A stretch of DNA of 64,000 nucleotides from Populus alba (GCF_005239225.2 NC_133292.1:12363965-12427964); one strand, 5' to 3'. Shown: positions 24,028 to 36,291, counted from the stretch's first letter. The notes: generated by a model from the sequence alone, not told the origin. Translations and numbers: made by a program.

Positions 24028-25912
24028 TCATCGTCTTCGCATCCCACTTCCAAGACCACGGAAACCACCTCCTCCGCGTCCACCCATAGCACCTGCAGCT
24101 GCTTCTCCCTGGGCGCTTTCAGACTGCAACATCAAATGTGATGGAATCAATCAGCTTAAGAACAGAAGTGCATGAATAGAGGCCCATGTTATTTTTTGCT
24201 CACAAAAAAAGGGGTTAATTTCAGCTTTAATTTAACTTGGCACAGGCTCGCATATAGGACGACAAAATCCATTATAATCTGATAGAAAATTAACACAAAC
24301 ATTTAAAACATTTTTTTCTCCAGACAAAGGTACCTTAATATGTGTATTATGTGGTAGCATATTTCACTAGCACGTTGGATAACATTTGAGAGTGACAAAG
24401 GTACCTTGATATGTACTATGGTGTAGCAAATCTCACTCGTACACTTAATAATTACAGTACACATGTTGGCTATTGCCAGGTGGGACAGCTTATTATACCA
24501 AGGAGCAAACCCCACAACCCGAGGATCTCAGGATAATATTTCGATGTTGTTTGGTATTGAGGTTGAACCTGTTTTTTAAAAAATTTCAAATTTTTTTTTT
24601 TATTAAAATTGAGTGCGGTTTGTACTTTTTGGATCGTTTTGATGTGCTGATATCAAAAATAATTTTTAAAAAATGAAAAAAAAAATTATTTGCATGCTTT
24701 TCAGCACGAAAAACTATTTGAAAAGCAATCGCTACCACACTTCCAAACACCCTCAATTCTAACCAACACAAGGCAGCATTAACATTACCTTGGGATTCTT
24801 TACTGTCTCGTCCACACTTAAGATCAGACAAGCAGCCTCAGTAGCAGCATTGATAGCATTGATCTGAGTCAAGGAGAATCACATAGGGTTCAACAAGCAG
24901 AAATGAAGGAAAAAAAAGGCAAATCAAATAAATGAAGATATAGACACCTTTACAACTGCCGGCTCCCAAACAAAGTTCGCAAAAGAATCTGCAATTCCAC
25001 CGGTGTTGATATCCACTCCATATGGTGCACCCTCACCTGTTAAAAAAGTTTACTACTTTTAAATGACAAAAACTGTGAAGGAGAAAAAGATCTGCTACAC
25101 AAAGCCATTGATATAAAGCCCTTTTGCTAGCAAGAAGGTAGTTTAGCACATCAAGCATGGCATGTTTCAAAAGGCAATTACAATAAGTAAAAATGAACAC
25201 CTACCAGATGGAAGTGCATGTTTCTGTCTTAATTTGTTCAGCACATCAGTTGCATCGAACCCAGCATTATCACATAGTTGTCGTGGGATAACCTGCAGCA
25301 AGAATGTGGAATACCTTACTAAGTTTATAATCAAAGTCCATATTTCAATCTAAAGTGTTTAGCATAAATCATCACTAATGAAACAGCTCCAAGATCTCAT
25401 TTTGTTAACCAGGGAGAGCGAGAGACTAGCTAGCTCTTGCACAAATTCAGCTTTAGGTGGGGCATTATAGAAATAAGGTTACATGAAATGCTCAAGAATG
25501 GAAGTTGAAATCATCAGGTACATTTTTCGAGTTCCTTAGTAATTGAGCACAGAATCCCAGATTGACCTCATTGGATAGGGAGAAAAAAATTATGGGAAAA
25601 CATTAAGATGTGGATTTTCACCAATAAGACATGACAGGTAAAATTTATAACAGCATAATCTTCAAAGATTTTGATATAAACTATGACAAGCTCAAAAATA
25701 ATTACCTGGTCAAGCAAGATCCATAAGATCACAATAATAGTGGTTATTTTCACAGTTTCTAAACCACATACATGAAGGCAGTCCATGCCACAATAAAACA
25801 TATCACACAACTAGCTAATTACCTCGAGGGCTTTTGCATAAGAGTTGATAAACAGCTGAGACTTCCCAGCTATTGTGCGAGCATGCTGCCTCAAGTACCG
25901 GCTTATTTCCAT
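24028..25912 (-). pseudogene. CCT7: CCT7 (TCP-1 eta) 3' fragment, exons 10-14 only
   Basis: Five exons equivalent to exons 10-14 of the full gene: 25823-25912 (90), 25205-25292 (88), 24948-25036 (89), 24789-24863 (75) and 24028-24123 (96, with stop). All have the same lengths as in block B and splice sites are kept. The C-terminal tail differs slightly (GLGSGMRRR in place of GRGRGMRRR). The first nine exons are absent because the duplicated block ends in intron 9, so no start codon or ATPase region exists. It was probably dead on arrival, yet the frames are clean, suggesting the duplication is recent. It could give antisense-free truncated transcripts only if an upstream promoter was gained. 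Confidence 0.9.
24543..24757. mobile_element. MITE-like insertion in CCT7 fragment intron 13
   Basis: About 215 bp present here and absent from the same intron in block B (43575-43590), so it arrived after the duplication. The ends read TGTTGTTTGGTATTGAGG and, on the other strand, TGAGGGTGTTTGGAAGTGTGG, which are imperfect inverted repeats. The middle has GGATCGTTTTGATGTGCTGA followed by AATAATTTTTAAAAAAT. Similar DNA occurs at 62151-62348, 63940-64000 and elsewhere. This is a high-copy small element family in the genome. Confidence 0.75.
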
Positions 25913-25973
25913 CTGCCATGCAAATCACTGGTTTGGTCACTATTATCTAAAATGCGTTCAGATATAAATAATC

Positions 25974-26138
25974 ATGATGACATGGTTAAGTGAATTTCAA
26001 GCGCATAACAGACAAATATACACACTGCACATATTTAACAGATGTTGATGGACAATCAACCTGTCAAAAAACATATGTGAAACCGCATTCTTTGAACTCC
26101 CTTCACCATTGTCAAAGGCAATAGATATAGTGCCATGT
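25974..26138. other. Inter-block DNA, left of copia
   Basis: Unassigned DNA following the end of block A. With the copia removed it continues directly into 30787 (TGTGGAAC then TACCTG). I find no match to it elsewhere in the window. It could be original CCT7 intron 9 DNA lost from block B, or filler at the duplication joint. Confidence 0.5.
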
Positions 26139-26143
26139 GGAAC

Positions 26144-26452
26144 TGTTAGAATTATGAGATTTTGCCTTTAGATAGATAAGATTAAGATCAGTTTTTTAAT
26201 ATTTGAATTCTGTAACAGTTTATTTCCTTCAGGATTTGCAGCAGAAGCATTCTGCTTAGTCTAGGATTTCAATTCCAATAATCTCTCAAGTCTGTTGAGA
26301 GTTTTAATGCATTTCAAGTTCTATGTAAGCCTATATATAGGCATTTGAAGTTAATGAAAAATATTGATCTTTCTACTCAACTTTGTCATCTTAAATCTGT
26401 TTCTTTTTCTTTACGTAATCTGTATTGTTTAAAGTTTAACTTATTTCCATCA
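26144..26452 (+). repeat. 5' LTR of copia element
   Basis: 309-bp direct repeat of 30473-30781. It contains CCTATATATAGGC at about 26329-26341 as the likely TATA region of the element transcript, and the PBS begins two bases after its end. The terminal dinucleotides are TG...CA. Confidence 0.95.
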
Positions 26453-26595
26453 GTGGTATCAGAGCATATTGATCCTACGGGATGTGGGGCAAACAAATTT
26501 TCTTTCTTTTGAGTGATAACAATAAGAGAAGGTGAGGCAAACACAGAGAGGGTGAGCGAAACACTTGAGAGTTATTTTCTTTCTGTTTTTTGTCA

Positions 26596-28095
26596 ATGAC
26601 TTCTTCAAATAATATTGTATCTGCAATTCCAATATTTAGTGGAGAACTCTATCATATTTGGGCTGTCAAAATGAGATTTTATCTAAGATCTCATGGCTTA
26701 TGGAATGTTGTGGCAACCGATTCTGATCCTCCACCATTGAATGCAAATCCTACAATTGCTCAAATGAAAGCACATGAAGAAGAAAAACTCAAGAAGGACA
26801 AAGCCATTACTTGTCTTCATTATGGTCTTGCAGATCATATTTTCACAAAAATAATGAATCTGGAAACACCAAAACAGGTATGGGATAAGCTTCAAGTTGA
26901 ATTTGAAGGCAGCAGCAGAGTCAAAGCAGTTAAACTTCTTGCATTTAAGAGGGAATTTGAGTTGATGAAGATGAAAGACAATGAATCTGTCAAAGATTAT
27001 TCTGGCAGATTAATGGATGTTGTAAATCAAATGAGGCTTCTTGGAAACACATTTGAAGATCATAAGGTAGTAGAAAAACTTATGATGTCTGTTCCTCAAA
27101 AATTTGAAGCTAAGATCTCAGCAATAGAAGAATCTTGCGATCTGCAAAGTCTGACTATTGCTGAGTTAATTAGCAAACTTCATATTCAGGAGCAAAGAGT
27201 TCATATGAGAGATGATGAGGCAGTTGAAGGAGCTTTCCAAGCAAACAACAGGGAAAGGAGTGCTGGTAATCTACCAAGAAACAAACCTATCAAGTATGCT
27301 AAAAGAAAATCAAGTATACCTTCAAAAAGACAGACTTTCTCACCATGTTCTTATTGCAGAAGAACTAACCATACTGAGAAAGATTGCTGGTTTAAGGGGA
27401 AACCTTCTCTTCAATGTTTATTCTGTAATAATCTCGGTCACAGTGAGAAATATTGCAGAATCAAGAAGAGACAACCTCAGCAACAAATTCAACAACAAGC
27501 AAATGTATCTGAAGAAAGCAAAGATGAGGAAGAGCATTTGTTTATGGCAACACAAGCTAGCAATACCTCTGAACTGAATACATGGCTTATAGACAGTGGC
27601 TGCACAAGTCACATGTCTAAATTTCTGTCAATTTTCTCCTCTGTTGACAAATCAGTTCAACCGAAGATTAAGCTGGGAAATGGAGATATTGTGCAAGCTA
27701 AGGGGAAAGGAACTATTGCAGTAAGCACAAATAGAGGTATTAAAACCATCACAAATGTTCTTTACATTCCTGAACTAGATCAAAATCTCCTTAGTGTTGC
27801 ACAAATGCTCAAGAATGGTTATGAAGTCTCTTTTAAAGAGAAATTTTGCTTTATCACTGATACACATAATTCAGAGATAGCAAAAATCAAAATGGATGGT
27901 AATAGCTTCTATTTGAAGCTTGATGCTGTTAATGGACATGTGTTTAGTGCAAAGATTGATGAAAGCATTCTTTGGCACAAAAGATTCGGTCATTACAATC
28001 TTAATGCATTAAAGTTGTTGTATGATACTGGAATGGTAGAAAACATGTCTGCAATTCATGTTACTGCTCATACATGTGGAAGTTGTGAACTGGGA
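26596..28095 (+). pseudogene. Copia gag, protease and pre-integrase
   Basis: The first ATG is at 26596; an earlier in-frame TTG is not a real start. Gag has the UBN2-type region followed by two CCHC knuckles (CSYCRRTNHTEKDC and CLFCNNLGHSEKYC). The protease motif is WLIDSGCTSHM and the pre-integrase motif ILWHKRFGHYN. The frame is correct to CGSCELGN; one base change then shifts it. It is otherwise uninterrupted for 500 codons, consistent with a fairly young element. Confidence 0.9.
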
Positions 28096-30475
28096 AACAA
28101 CATCGACAACCATTTCCTAAAGGTATATCCAAAAGAGCAACACATATGCTGGAGCTGGTTCACTCAGAATGACTTGGGTTTATTTTCTGAAACACAAGTC
28201 ACAAGCTCTATCTATGTTCAAAAACTTCAAAAGCATGGCTGAAACTCAAAGTGGTCAGAAGATCAAAGTGTTGAGAACTGATAATGGTGGAGAGTATATT
28301 TCGAAGGAGTTTAATGCCTTTTGTTTAGAAGCTGGGATTGTACACCAGCTGACGATTCCTTACTCTCCACAGCAGAATGGAGTTTCTGAAAGGAAAAATA
28401 GAACAGTGATGGAGATGTCCAGATGTATATTGTTTGAAAAGAAGTTGCCAAGGTTTCTATGGGCTGAAGGAGTAAATACTTCAGTATACTTGCTTAATAG
28501 ACTTCCAACCAAGTTTGTTCAAAACAAAACACCATTGGAGGCATGGTCTGGAGTCCGGCCTACTGCCAAACATTTAAAAGTGTTTGGATCATTGTGCTAT
28601 TTTCATGTTCCATCTACCAAAAGAGGAAAACTGGATGCTAGAGCAGAGAAAGGGATTCTTGTGGGATATGCATCAGAATCAAAAGGTTACAGAGTTTTCA
28701 ATATGAATTCAGCCAAAATTCAGGTCAGCAGAGATGTGCAATTTGATGAAAATGCCTGCTGGAATTGGGACTTAAAAGGAGTTCAACAGACTATCACAAT
28801 TGTACTTGAATCACCAGTACAAAGTAGTGATGTTGAAGATCAACAAGCCATTGAAACAACTTCAGATACAACAGTACTTAAGGTTAGACAATTGTCTGAT
28901 GTGTATGAAAGATGTAACCTTGTACATGCTGAGCCTACAAATTACTCTAAAGCTGCAGGAGATCCAGCTTGGATTGAAGCAATGAAATCAGAAATTGATT
29001 CCATTGAAAGAAATGGGACTTGGAGATTGACTGAACTTCCTGGAGATAAAAAGGAAATTGGAGTGAAGTGGGTTTTCAGAACCAAATTCAATCCAGATGG
29101 TTCAATCTTCAAACACAAGGCTCGATTGGTTGTTAAAGGCTTTGCTCAAGTTGCTGGAGTGGATTATGGAGACACTTTCGCACCAGTAGCTAGGCATGAC
29201 ACAATAAGACTCCTACTTGCTCTTGCGGGACAAAAAGGATGGAAAGTATATCATTTAGATGTGAAGTATGCTTTTCTAAATGGAATACTACTTGAAGAAA
29301 TTTATGTTCAGCAACCAGAAGGCTTTGTTGTTGTTGGTGATGAACACAAAGTTTACAAGCTACACAAAGCTCTTTATGGTTTGAAGCAAGCACCAAGGGT
29401 TTGGTACAACAGAATTGATACTCATTTGATTTAACTAGGATTCAAAAGAAGTGAAAATGAAGCTACACTATATCTGAAACAAGATGAAGATGGTTTGCAG
29501 CTGGTGATATCACTCTATGTAGACGACATGCTAGTTACTGGAAGCAATGCAAAGTTACTGGAAGAGTTCAAAACTGAAATGCAAGATGTTTTTGAAATGT
29601 CTGATCTTGGCATTATGAACTACTTTCTTGGAATGGAAATACATCAATGTAGTTCGGGTATTTTTGTTTCACAAAGGAAATATGTTGTTGATATACTCAA
29701 GAAGTTCAAACTTGAGTCATGCAAAGAAGTAGCAACTCCTTTAGCACAAAATGAGAAAGTTTCAAAGAATGATGGTGAGAAACTTGAAGATCCCTCTGGA
29801 TTTAAAAGCCTGGTGGGCAGTTTACTATACTTGACAGCAACTAGACCTGACTTAATGTTTCCAGCTGGTTTGTTGTCAAGGTTTATGAGCTCACCTAGCA
29901 ATATTCACATGGGAATTGCTAAAAGGGTGTTGAAGTACATCAGAGGAACGACTGATCTTGGCATTTGGTACTTGAAGACATGAGGAGTAAAACTAATTGG
30001 TTATGCAGATAGTGACTGGGCAAGGAGTGTTGATGACATGAAGAGCACCTCTGGGTATGTTTTTAATATTGGTTCAGGTGCAATCTGTTGGAATGCAAAG
30101 AAGCAGGAGGTGGTGGCACAATCAACAGCTGAAGCAGAGTATATCTCCATGACAGCTGCTGCAAATCAAGCAATTTGGTTGAACAAATTACTTGCTGATT
30201 TGGGTTAAGAACAAAGCTCACAAACTGAGCTTCATTGTGACAATAAATCTGCCATTGCTATTGCTCTAAATTCGGTTCAACATGGCAGAACCAAGCACAT
30301 CAATGTGAAGTTTCATTCTATAAGAGAAGCTGAGAAGAACAAGCTTATAAAGCTACACTACTGTCCAACAGATGTTCAACTTGCTGATATAATGACTAAA
30401 GCTCTTCCTAGATCAAGACTGGAATTTCTAAGGATGAAACTTGGTTTGTCTAAGGCAAGTCTCAAGGAGGAGTGT
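28096..30475 (+). pseudogene. Copia integrase (deleted core), reverse transcriptase, RNase H
   Basis: After the frameshift the sequence jumps from LELVHS directly to MTWVYFLKHKSQ, so the integrase core around its first catalytic Asp is missing (about 25-30 residues by family comparison). The rest is in one frame: RTDNGGEY, YSPQQNGVSERKNR, reverse transcriptase with YGLKQAPRVWY and YVDDMLVTGSN, and RNase H with YADSDWARS and AEAEYISM. It is broken only by three nonsense codons, TAA 29432, TGA 29981 and TAA near 30207. All three fit C-to-T changes of Gln or Arg codons. The element cannot move on its own protein. Confidence 0.9.
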
Positions 30476-30781
30476 TAGAATTATGAGATTTTGCCTTTAG
30501 ATAGATAAGATTAAGATCAGTTTTTTAATATTTGAATTCTGTAACAGTTTATTTCCTTTAGGATTTGCAGCAGAAGCATTCTACTTAGTCTAGGATTTCA
30601 ATTCCAATAATCTCTCAAGTTTGTTGAGAGTTTTAATGCATTTCAAGTTCTATGTAAGCCTATATATAGGCATTTGAAGTTAATGAAAAATATTGATCTT
30701 TCTACTCAACTCTGCCATCTTAAATTTGTTTCTTTTTCTTTACGTAAACTGTATTGTTTAAAGTTTAACTTATTTCCATTA
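30473..30781 (+). repeat. 3' LTR of copia element
   Basis: 309 bp, nearly identical to 26144-26452. It is preceded by the polypurine tract and followed by the target duplication GGAAC at 30782-30786. Confidence 0.95.
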
Positions 30782-30786
30782 GGAAC

Positions 30787-31147
30787 TACCTGAAAAATGG
30801 AAATTTATAAATCACCTATTGAATGATTATCATAAAAGCAAGGCAGCAAAAAGAGCCTCCATAAAAGCATATAGGCATGACAATCACCTACAGAACATGA
30901 CAGAATCTTCCCCTCTGGAAACCTATCAAACTGTAAAGCATAGAACTACCAGTGAATATATTTATTTTATATAAGGAATGGAACCAAGAGGGGGCTAGAC
31001 ATTATGGATCATGGTTCTACCAGTTACGAGTAACAATATTGATTTTATTTTTACTTTCTTCACCATTAATAGAAGTCATAACAATATCCCATCCCAAATG
31101 CCAAGCAAACTATAATTTTTACAAAAAAAAAAATTTATTTTTTGTTA
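30787..31147. other. Inter-block DNA, right of copia
   Basis: About 360 bases with no match seen elsewhere in the window and no coding signal. A frame at 30952-31179 has no domain and crosses the block boundary. Block B begins at 31148 (GCGGTCCAATTGG). Confidence 0.5.
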
Positions 31148-32260
31148 GCGGTCCAATTGGCAGCTCATTCCAGGCCTGACTAGCTTTTTAGTTTTTAGAG
31201 AAAAAAAGATTGATTATTTTTCCCACATTATTGTGATTATTTTTTGTTGTTTATATATTTAATTTCTCGTTTGTTGGGTTTTATGAAAAATTCTTGATTA
31301 TAACAATTCACTTTCTCTCTTTCCTGATTTTTTTTTTTTTGTCTTTGTTATATCTTAATTTGCTTTAATTAACATGCACATTTACCGAATAAATAAAACA
31401 TATATACTCGGTAAAAGACCCCAATCGCGGGTTTATGGGATCAAATCTCATGGTATTTTGTGTTTTTTTTAATCCCATTTCAGACAGATTAAGAATACTG
31501 ATCGATGTTTGTAAAGATCAATCATTTTTTCAATTTATTTTTTTAATTATAATTTGTCAAATTTTTTTTATTTATTTATTTTGATCTTTATTCTTTTAGT
31601 TTTTAATTTTTTTCATTGGCTCTTTTATAAAAAAAATTATAAGTTTTTAATTTTATTTTTCCATCAAAGTTTATGGTGTGTTATTATTTTTTTAAAAAAA
31701 AGTGATTCCCATTCTTTTATTTTTTTTGTTGGAGGTATTTTTCTTTTAAATTTAACCCTCCATTCAAAAACTTTTAATTGCCCTTTAATTTATTTTTTAT
31801 ATTGATTTTCATCATCATTCTTTTAATTATCATTTTTTATTTTAGATCATTTTGTGTTGTTAATTTTTACGACCCCCTATTTTATTCTTTAACGTTTAAT
31901 TTGCTAGAGATTATGCTTCATCATTTTTTCATCCATGATGCTTCTAGTTTAATAACTCGGGTTACATATTTGAAAAGTTGATGTTGGTTGATATATTTTT
32001 TTACTTATTTTTTTTTTTCAATTCCATCATTCAGCATTAGTGTTTTTTTTTTTTTTTTTAGAACTTGTTCTATTGATTTCTTTGATTTTTTTTCTATAAA
32101 ATTATCTCGATCTCGTGACCTGAGTTATGAATTTTGCGTCACACTATGAGTTGACTCGCCCCTTATTATTTATTTCATTATCATTCAGCATTAATGTTTT
32201 TTTTTTTCTTCTAAGAATTGACTTTGTTGTTTTCTTTGATTTTTTTTATATAGAATTATT
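31148..32260 (+). repeat. Duplication block B, left part
   Basis: Copy of 7859-9699 with two deletions relative to block A, at about 31330 and about 31525. The joint with the DNA on its left is GTTAGCGGTCC, against GTTTGCGGTCC in block A. It is AT-rich with long T tracts. Open frames in it (31554, 31778, 32127) are low-complexity Phe/Leu/Ile runs, not genes. Confidence 0.85.
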
Positions 32261-32974
32261 TCGATATCATAACCTAAGCTATGAGTTTTGCGGCACACCA
32301 CGGGTTAACTCGCCTCTTATTATCTATATTACATATTTATCAAAATATCTTTGGTTAAATTAGATTTTTATCCTTTTTTTATCTAATTTTGCACCTCCAT
32401 GAATTTTTTCACATGGTTTCATGTTTTTTTTTGAAGAATTGTTTGTTTGTAGTTGTTGCATATTCTTTTATCATCTAATTAAATTTAAACCAACTTAAAA
32501 GAATGAACATAACTTTAACTTCAACAGGACCATCCGGCCACCATAGGGTATTTGCCACAGCAGAAACAGAGGAGAGCTTGGGACTTTTACCCATAATTAG
32601 CCTACAAGACAATAATCCCAGCCTTCGACTCCATTAGCAACAATCTGAGGAGGGACTCTAAAAAACCAGTTTCCATTTTGCTTCAGTGGATGACCCAGAA
32701 ACTCAAGCATTCAAAGATGTCCCTTCTAGGCACACCAAGGTCACTCCATTTCTTCTTGTGATTTGCTATATTTTCCCGAGGTGAGAAGAGAAATAATAAG
32801 ATTAAGGAGAACGTGAGCAAGATTTATATAGAAGAAAAAACAGTGACAACAATGGCTTAAAGCATTTTCGCAAAAACAAATACTGAAACAAATGGTCTTA
32901 AGTTTATCCAAGAACATTAGGAAAAAAGAAAAAGGAAAAACTTGCAGAGTCGAGACACGTTTCGTATTGATGGA
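32261..32974. other. WAK-B 3' flank
   Basis: This DNA has no counterpart in block A, where it was deleted together with the kinase exon. 32760-32974 is the likely 3' UTR of WAK-B. A stretch at 32520-32760 is less AT-rich than its surroundings but gives no recognisable protein. Confidence 0.55.
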
Positions 32975-35900
32975 TCACCAAGTCTTGAAAGGGACCAAAG
33001 ATTCGACATCTGATGATGATAGAGCTTGATCAACTTGAAAACTGCTGCAAGTAATTGATGTAGAAGCATCATCCCTCGCACTGATTACTTCAGCCGTGAT
33101 GCTCTCAGATTCTTCGTTATTTTGTTGAACGTCCTTCTTTTGTGACAATTGAATGATCCTCTCTAACTCTGATGTGACTTGTTTCATTGTCGGTCGCTTT
33201 TTTCCGTTCAAATTCAAGCATCTCATTGCAATATTAGCTACACCGATGACATCCTCCTTGGGGCAGTGCTCCTTAATTTGAGCATCAACAATATCAAAAA
33301 TTCTGTTCTCTTCCATCAAAAGAACAAAATGTGCAGCCAAGTTTTTGCGCTCTTGTGACTTGTTTGTAAGAATTGCTTTTTGTCTAGTTAAGAGCTCAGC
33401 AAGAACTACTCCAAAACTATAGACATCACTCTTATCTGTATACTGACTGGACCAAAAGTATTCTGGGTCCAAGTAACCATAGGTGCCTTGCACATTAGTC
33501 GTCAAATGAGTTTGATCAACGGAGAGTGATCTTGAAGTCCCGAAATCGGCAATCTTTGCTCGATACTTGTGATCTAAGAGTATGTTGGTGGACTTTATAT
33601 CGCGATGATAAATTGGAATGGAAGCTGCTGAGTGAAGATAGGAAAGTGCTCCGGCAGTTTCAGCAGCAATCTGTAATCTCATTTCCCATGATAAAGGGAA
33701 CTCCTCATTTTGGCGATGGAGATACTCGTAAAGAGTTCCATTAGGAATAAATTCATAAACTAAAAGAGGAACTTCTGCCTCCAAACAACAACCAAGTAGC
33801 CTGACTATATTTCTTTGGTTGATTTGTGAAAGAATACAGACCTCGTTGATGAATCCTTCAAGGTTTTCTTCACTCACCATTGTGGACCTTTTGACAGCAA
33901 CAATTAGTCCATCTGCTAGCATCCCTTTGTACACGGTACCTTGGCCACCTTGACCAAGTATCCTGTTCACATTGAAACCATCTGTGGCAGTTTCCAACTC
34001 CTCTGAGCGAAATACTTTGGTTTTGGAAATACCTTGATCACTTGAGGATAATTGTTGCTGTAACAAGAGACCACCATTCTGTCTGAAAAACTTCTGTTTC
34101 AGTTCGATGCTCTTCCTTTTCTCAATGATTTTGTACAGCCACCAACCACCAATGAGCAGTAACAACACTCCAACAACTCCACCAACAACTGCATTTCTCA
34201 GGGAAAAAAAAACACTAATAATAATTTCATGCATTTTCGCAAAACAAATACCGCATTAATAAAAAAAAATAATAAGAAACATCATAAGCAATAACTTATA
34301 ATTTTGATATAGGTTATACCATGTTCCTAAACATTTTAATATTTAATAAGATAAATAGCTCAATCTAACCCAACTGTTCAATATGTCACTATATAAAAAA
34401 GTATATTTTCATCAATTATAAAAAATCTATAAGTTATAATATAATAGATATGAATATCTATACATATTATACGTTTGAGTCATTAATCATTATTATATTG
34501 CAAAAAAAAATGTTAATCAATAAGCAATTTTGAAAATTTCTTATTCCTTTAAAGTTTTAAAAAATTTAAATTTGTTTTAAAAAATTAATTTTTTATATTT
34601 CATGAAATTTTCAAGAAAGACAGATAATCCACTTTTTGAGCATCTTCGAAAAGGTTTTGTCATAGCTTTTCAAGAAAAAATAATTATTCCTTCAAAATTT
34701 TGAAGAATTTAATTTTTTTAAAAAAAATTATCATAAGATTTTCAAGAAAGACAAACGTGGTAAACTTTTTTTTTTTAATCCTATATTAGAATAACTTGTT
34801 CTTAAATATTGACTTTGAGTGGCATATGCAACAAATTAAGCAGTAGCGAGGGACGTGCCATCACTTTACAAATATTTTCAAATAAAACTCTACGATTGAA
34901 AATTTTAATATTTTGAACATTTTTTTAAAAATAAAAAATAAACTAGTTTTTCGATTAGTCTAATTTTGTAAGTGAACTATATATTAGTACGGTTCTTTTG
35001 TTTTGAACCCAAAAGTAAATGTTTTGGATTAATAAATTACGTATAGGATAGTTGAAAAACAAGGAACACCTGCCACTGCCACGTATTGAAGTGGATGCAC
35101 ATTAATTACCAGAAATAATAATTGTGATGATCCCAAACCCACCGCAACCTCTTTTGCCATCGCCGCTCATGCCAAGCGGACATTTACATTCGTAATCCCC
35201 AATGGTGTTGTGGCATTTACCATGACATGTGTATTTCTTGGGATCCTTGCACTCATCAATATCTGCAAACATAACAAATTATGAGTTTACCTTAATTCAA
35301 TACAATTTAATTAGTCTACGAATTTAGAAGTTGTTTTGTTTCATCAATATCTGAGAAGAGGAATGAGCAATCTTTTAATTTCAATTACGTAACTACTGAA
35401 GGCATCTGTCGCTTTACCTTGGCACCCTTGTTCAAGATATGGGTTTCCTCCGAATCCTTTTTTGCATGCGCAACGATATCCTTGACCATTATCAGAGTAA
35501 TAGCAATTTGTATTGATGCCACAAGCATATGAACTCTTATTGGCCTGAGCCTCTTCGCATGTCTCGTTTTGAGCTACCCATTCGATCACAACATTTGATG
35601 TATCCAAATCCTCAAGTTTTGGAGTTCGAGAGAGTGGCCAATCCGACAGGTCAAGGGAGTCTTTGTCCTCAAGGAAAGCAAAGCTACAAGGGTTAAATTT
35701 GGAAACATCCTTGAGGTTGCGACGGCTCTGAATGGTAATATTCAGAGACTTGAGACCCTTGGGAATCGAGGTCTGGCAGCATCCAGAACCCAAGCAGGGA
35801 TTCTCCTTTGACATGGTAACATTTCCAGTGCATAAAGAGAGACAACCAACCCCGGATGTCCCCTCCTCGTTGGTCACCATGGAAGTTGTATCACAACCAA

Positions 35901-36291
35901 CTGCTGTGAACACATTTCGAGAGTCTGAAAATGTGTAGGTTGGTCCAAGTTTAATAGACGACATTAAAATCTCCATCTGCAATGACCCTGACTTGTCATA
36001 GCAAAAGAACATTATAGAAATGCTTACAGTGACTGTGCCATTCAGCAATGATATATTGCGAGCAGGTATGCCCTCTTCTAACCACAGTTCATCAGTAGAA
36101 GTGCAATTTAGAAAGAAGTTTGCATTCATGGCACATCTTTGTTCCCCAATCCCAAACGGGTAAGGAACAATAACATCCCCACACCTTTCTTGGCAGCCAT
36201 CTCTCACATCTGGATTTGCTGTTGCTCCTGTTACTGCAGCCACTAGTACCAACATCATCAGCAAAAACACCCTCCTCTTCTGAAGTATCAT
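32975..36291 (-). CDS. WAK-B: wall-associated receptor-like kinase, complete
   Basis: Three exons: 35418-36291, 35110-35262 and 32975-34188. Together they are 2241 bp, encoding 746 aa in frame. Order: signal peptide (FLLMMLVLVAAVTGATA), GUB_WAK pectin-binding region, Cys-rich WAK module (CACKKGFGGNPYLEQGC), Ca-binding EGF (DIDECKDPKKYTCHGKC), transmembrane segment (AVVGGVVGVLLLLIGGWWLY), then Ser/Thr kinase. The kinase has LGQGGQGTVYKG, AVKRS, the RD catalytic loop HRDIKSTNILLD, DFGTSRS and GTYGYLDPEY. WAKs bind cell-wall galacturonans and signal through the cytosolic kinase in growth and defence. Start: ATG 36291 directly precedes the signal peptide. The ligand is not shown by the sequence. 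The 2.3-kb region carrying exon 3 and its flank is what block A has lost. Confidence 0.93.

Larger units (their letters stand above)
17977..25973 (+). repeat. Duplication block A, right part
   Basis: Matches about 34549-44806 of block B in the same orientation and with the same order of landmarks: WAK intron, WAK exons 2 and 1, WAK 5' flank, STE20-like fragment, CCT7 exons 14-10. Differences are indels. A lacks about 145 bp found in B at about 34795-34940 (joined at AATAA), lacks the 36545-38850 region with WAK-C, and has a small insertion at 24543-24757. The match ends near 25973 (CATGATGA) inside CCT7 intron 9. Confidence 0.9.
26139..30786 (+). mobile_element. Complete Ty1/copia LTR element with target duplication
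   Basis: 5' LTR 26144-26452 and 3' LTR 30473-30781, both 309 bp, starting TGTTAGAATTATGAG and ending CCATCA/CCATTA. The 5-bp target duplication GGAAC flanks it at 26139-26143 and 30782-30786. The primer-binding site TGGTATCAGAGC (26454) is complementary to initiator tRNA-Met, and the polypurine tract AAGGAGGAG is at 30464-30472. By eye I count eight LTR differences, seven of them transitions. The gene order protease-integrase-RT-RNase H makes it copia. It is inserted in the joint between the duplication blocks. Confidence 0.96.

Noticed and set aside
30952..32363. Series of 61-83 codon plus-strand frames rich in Phe/Leu/Ile
   Set aside because: Low-complexity translation of T-rich block B flank; the matching region in block A is not open in the same way.
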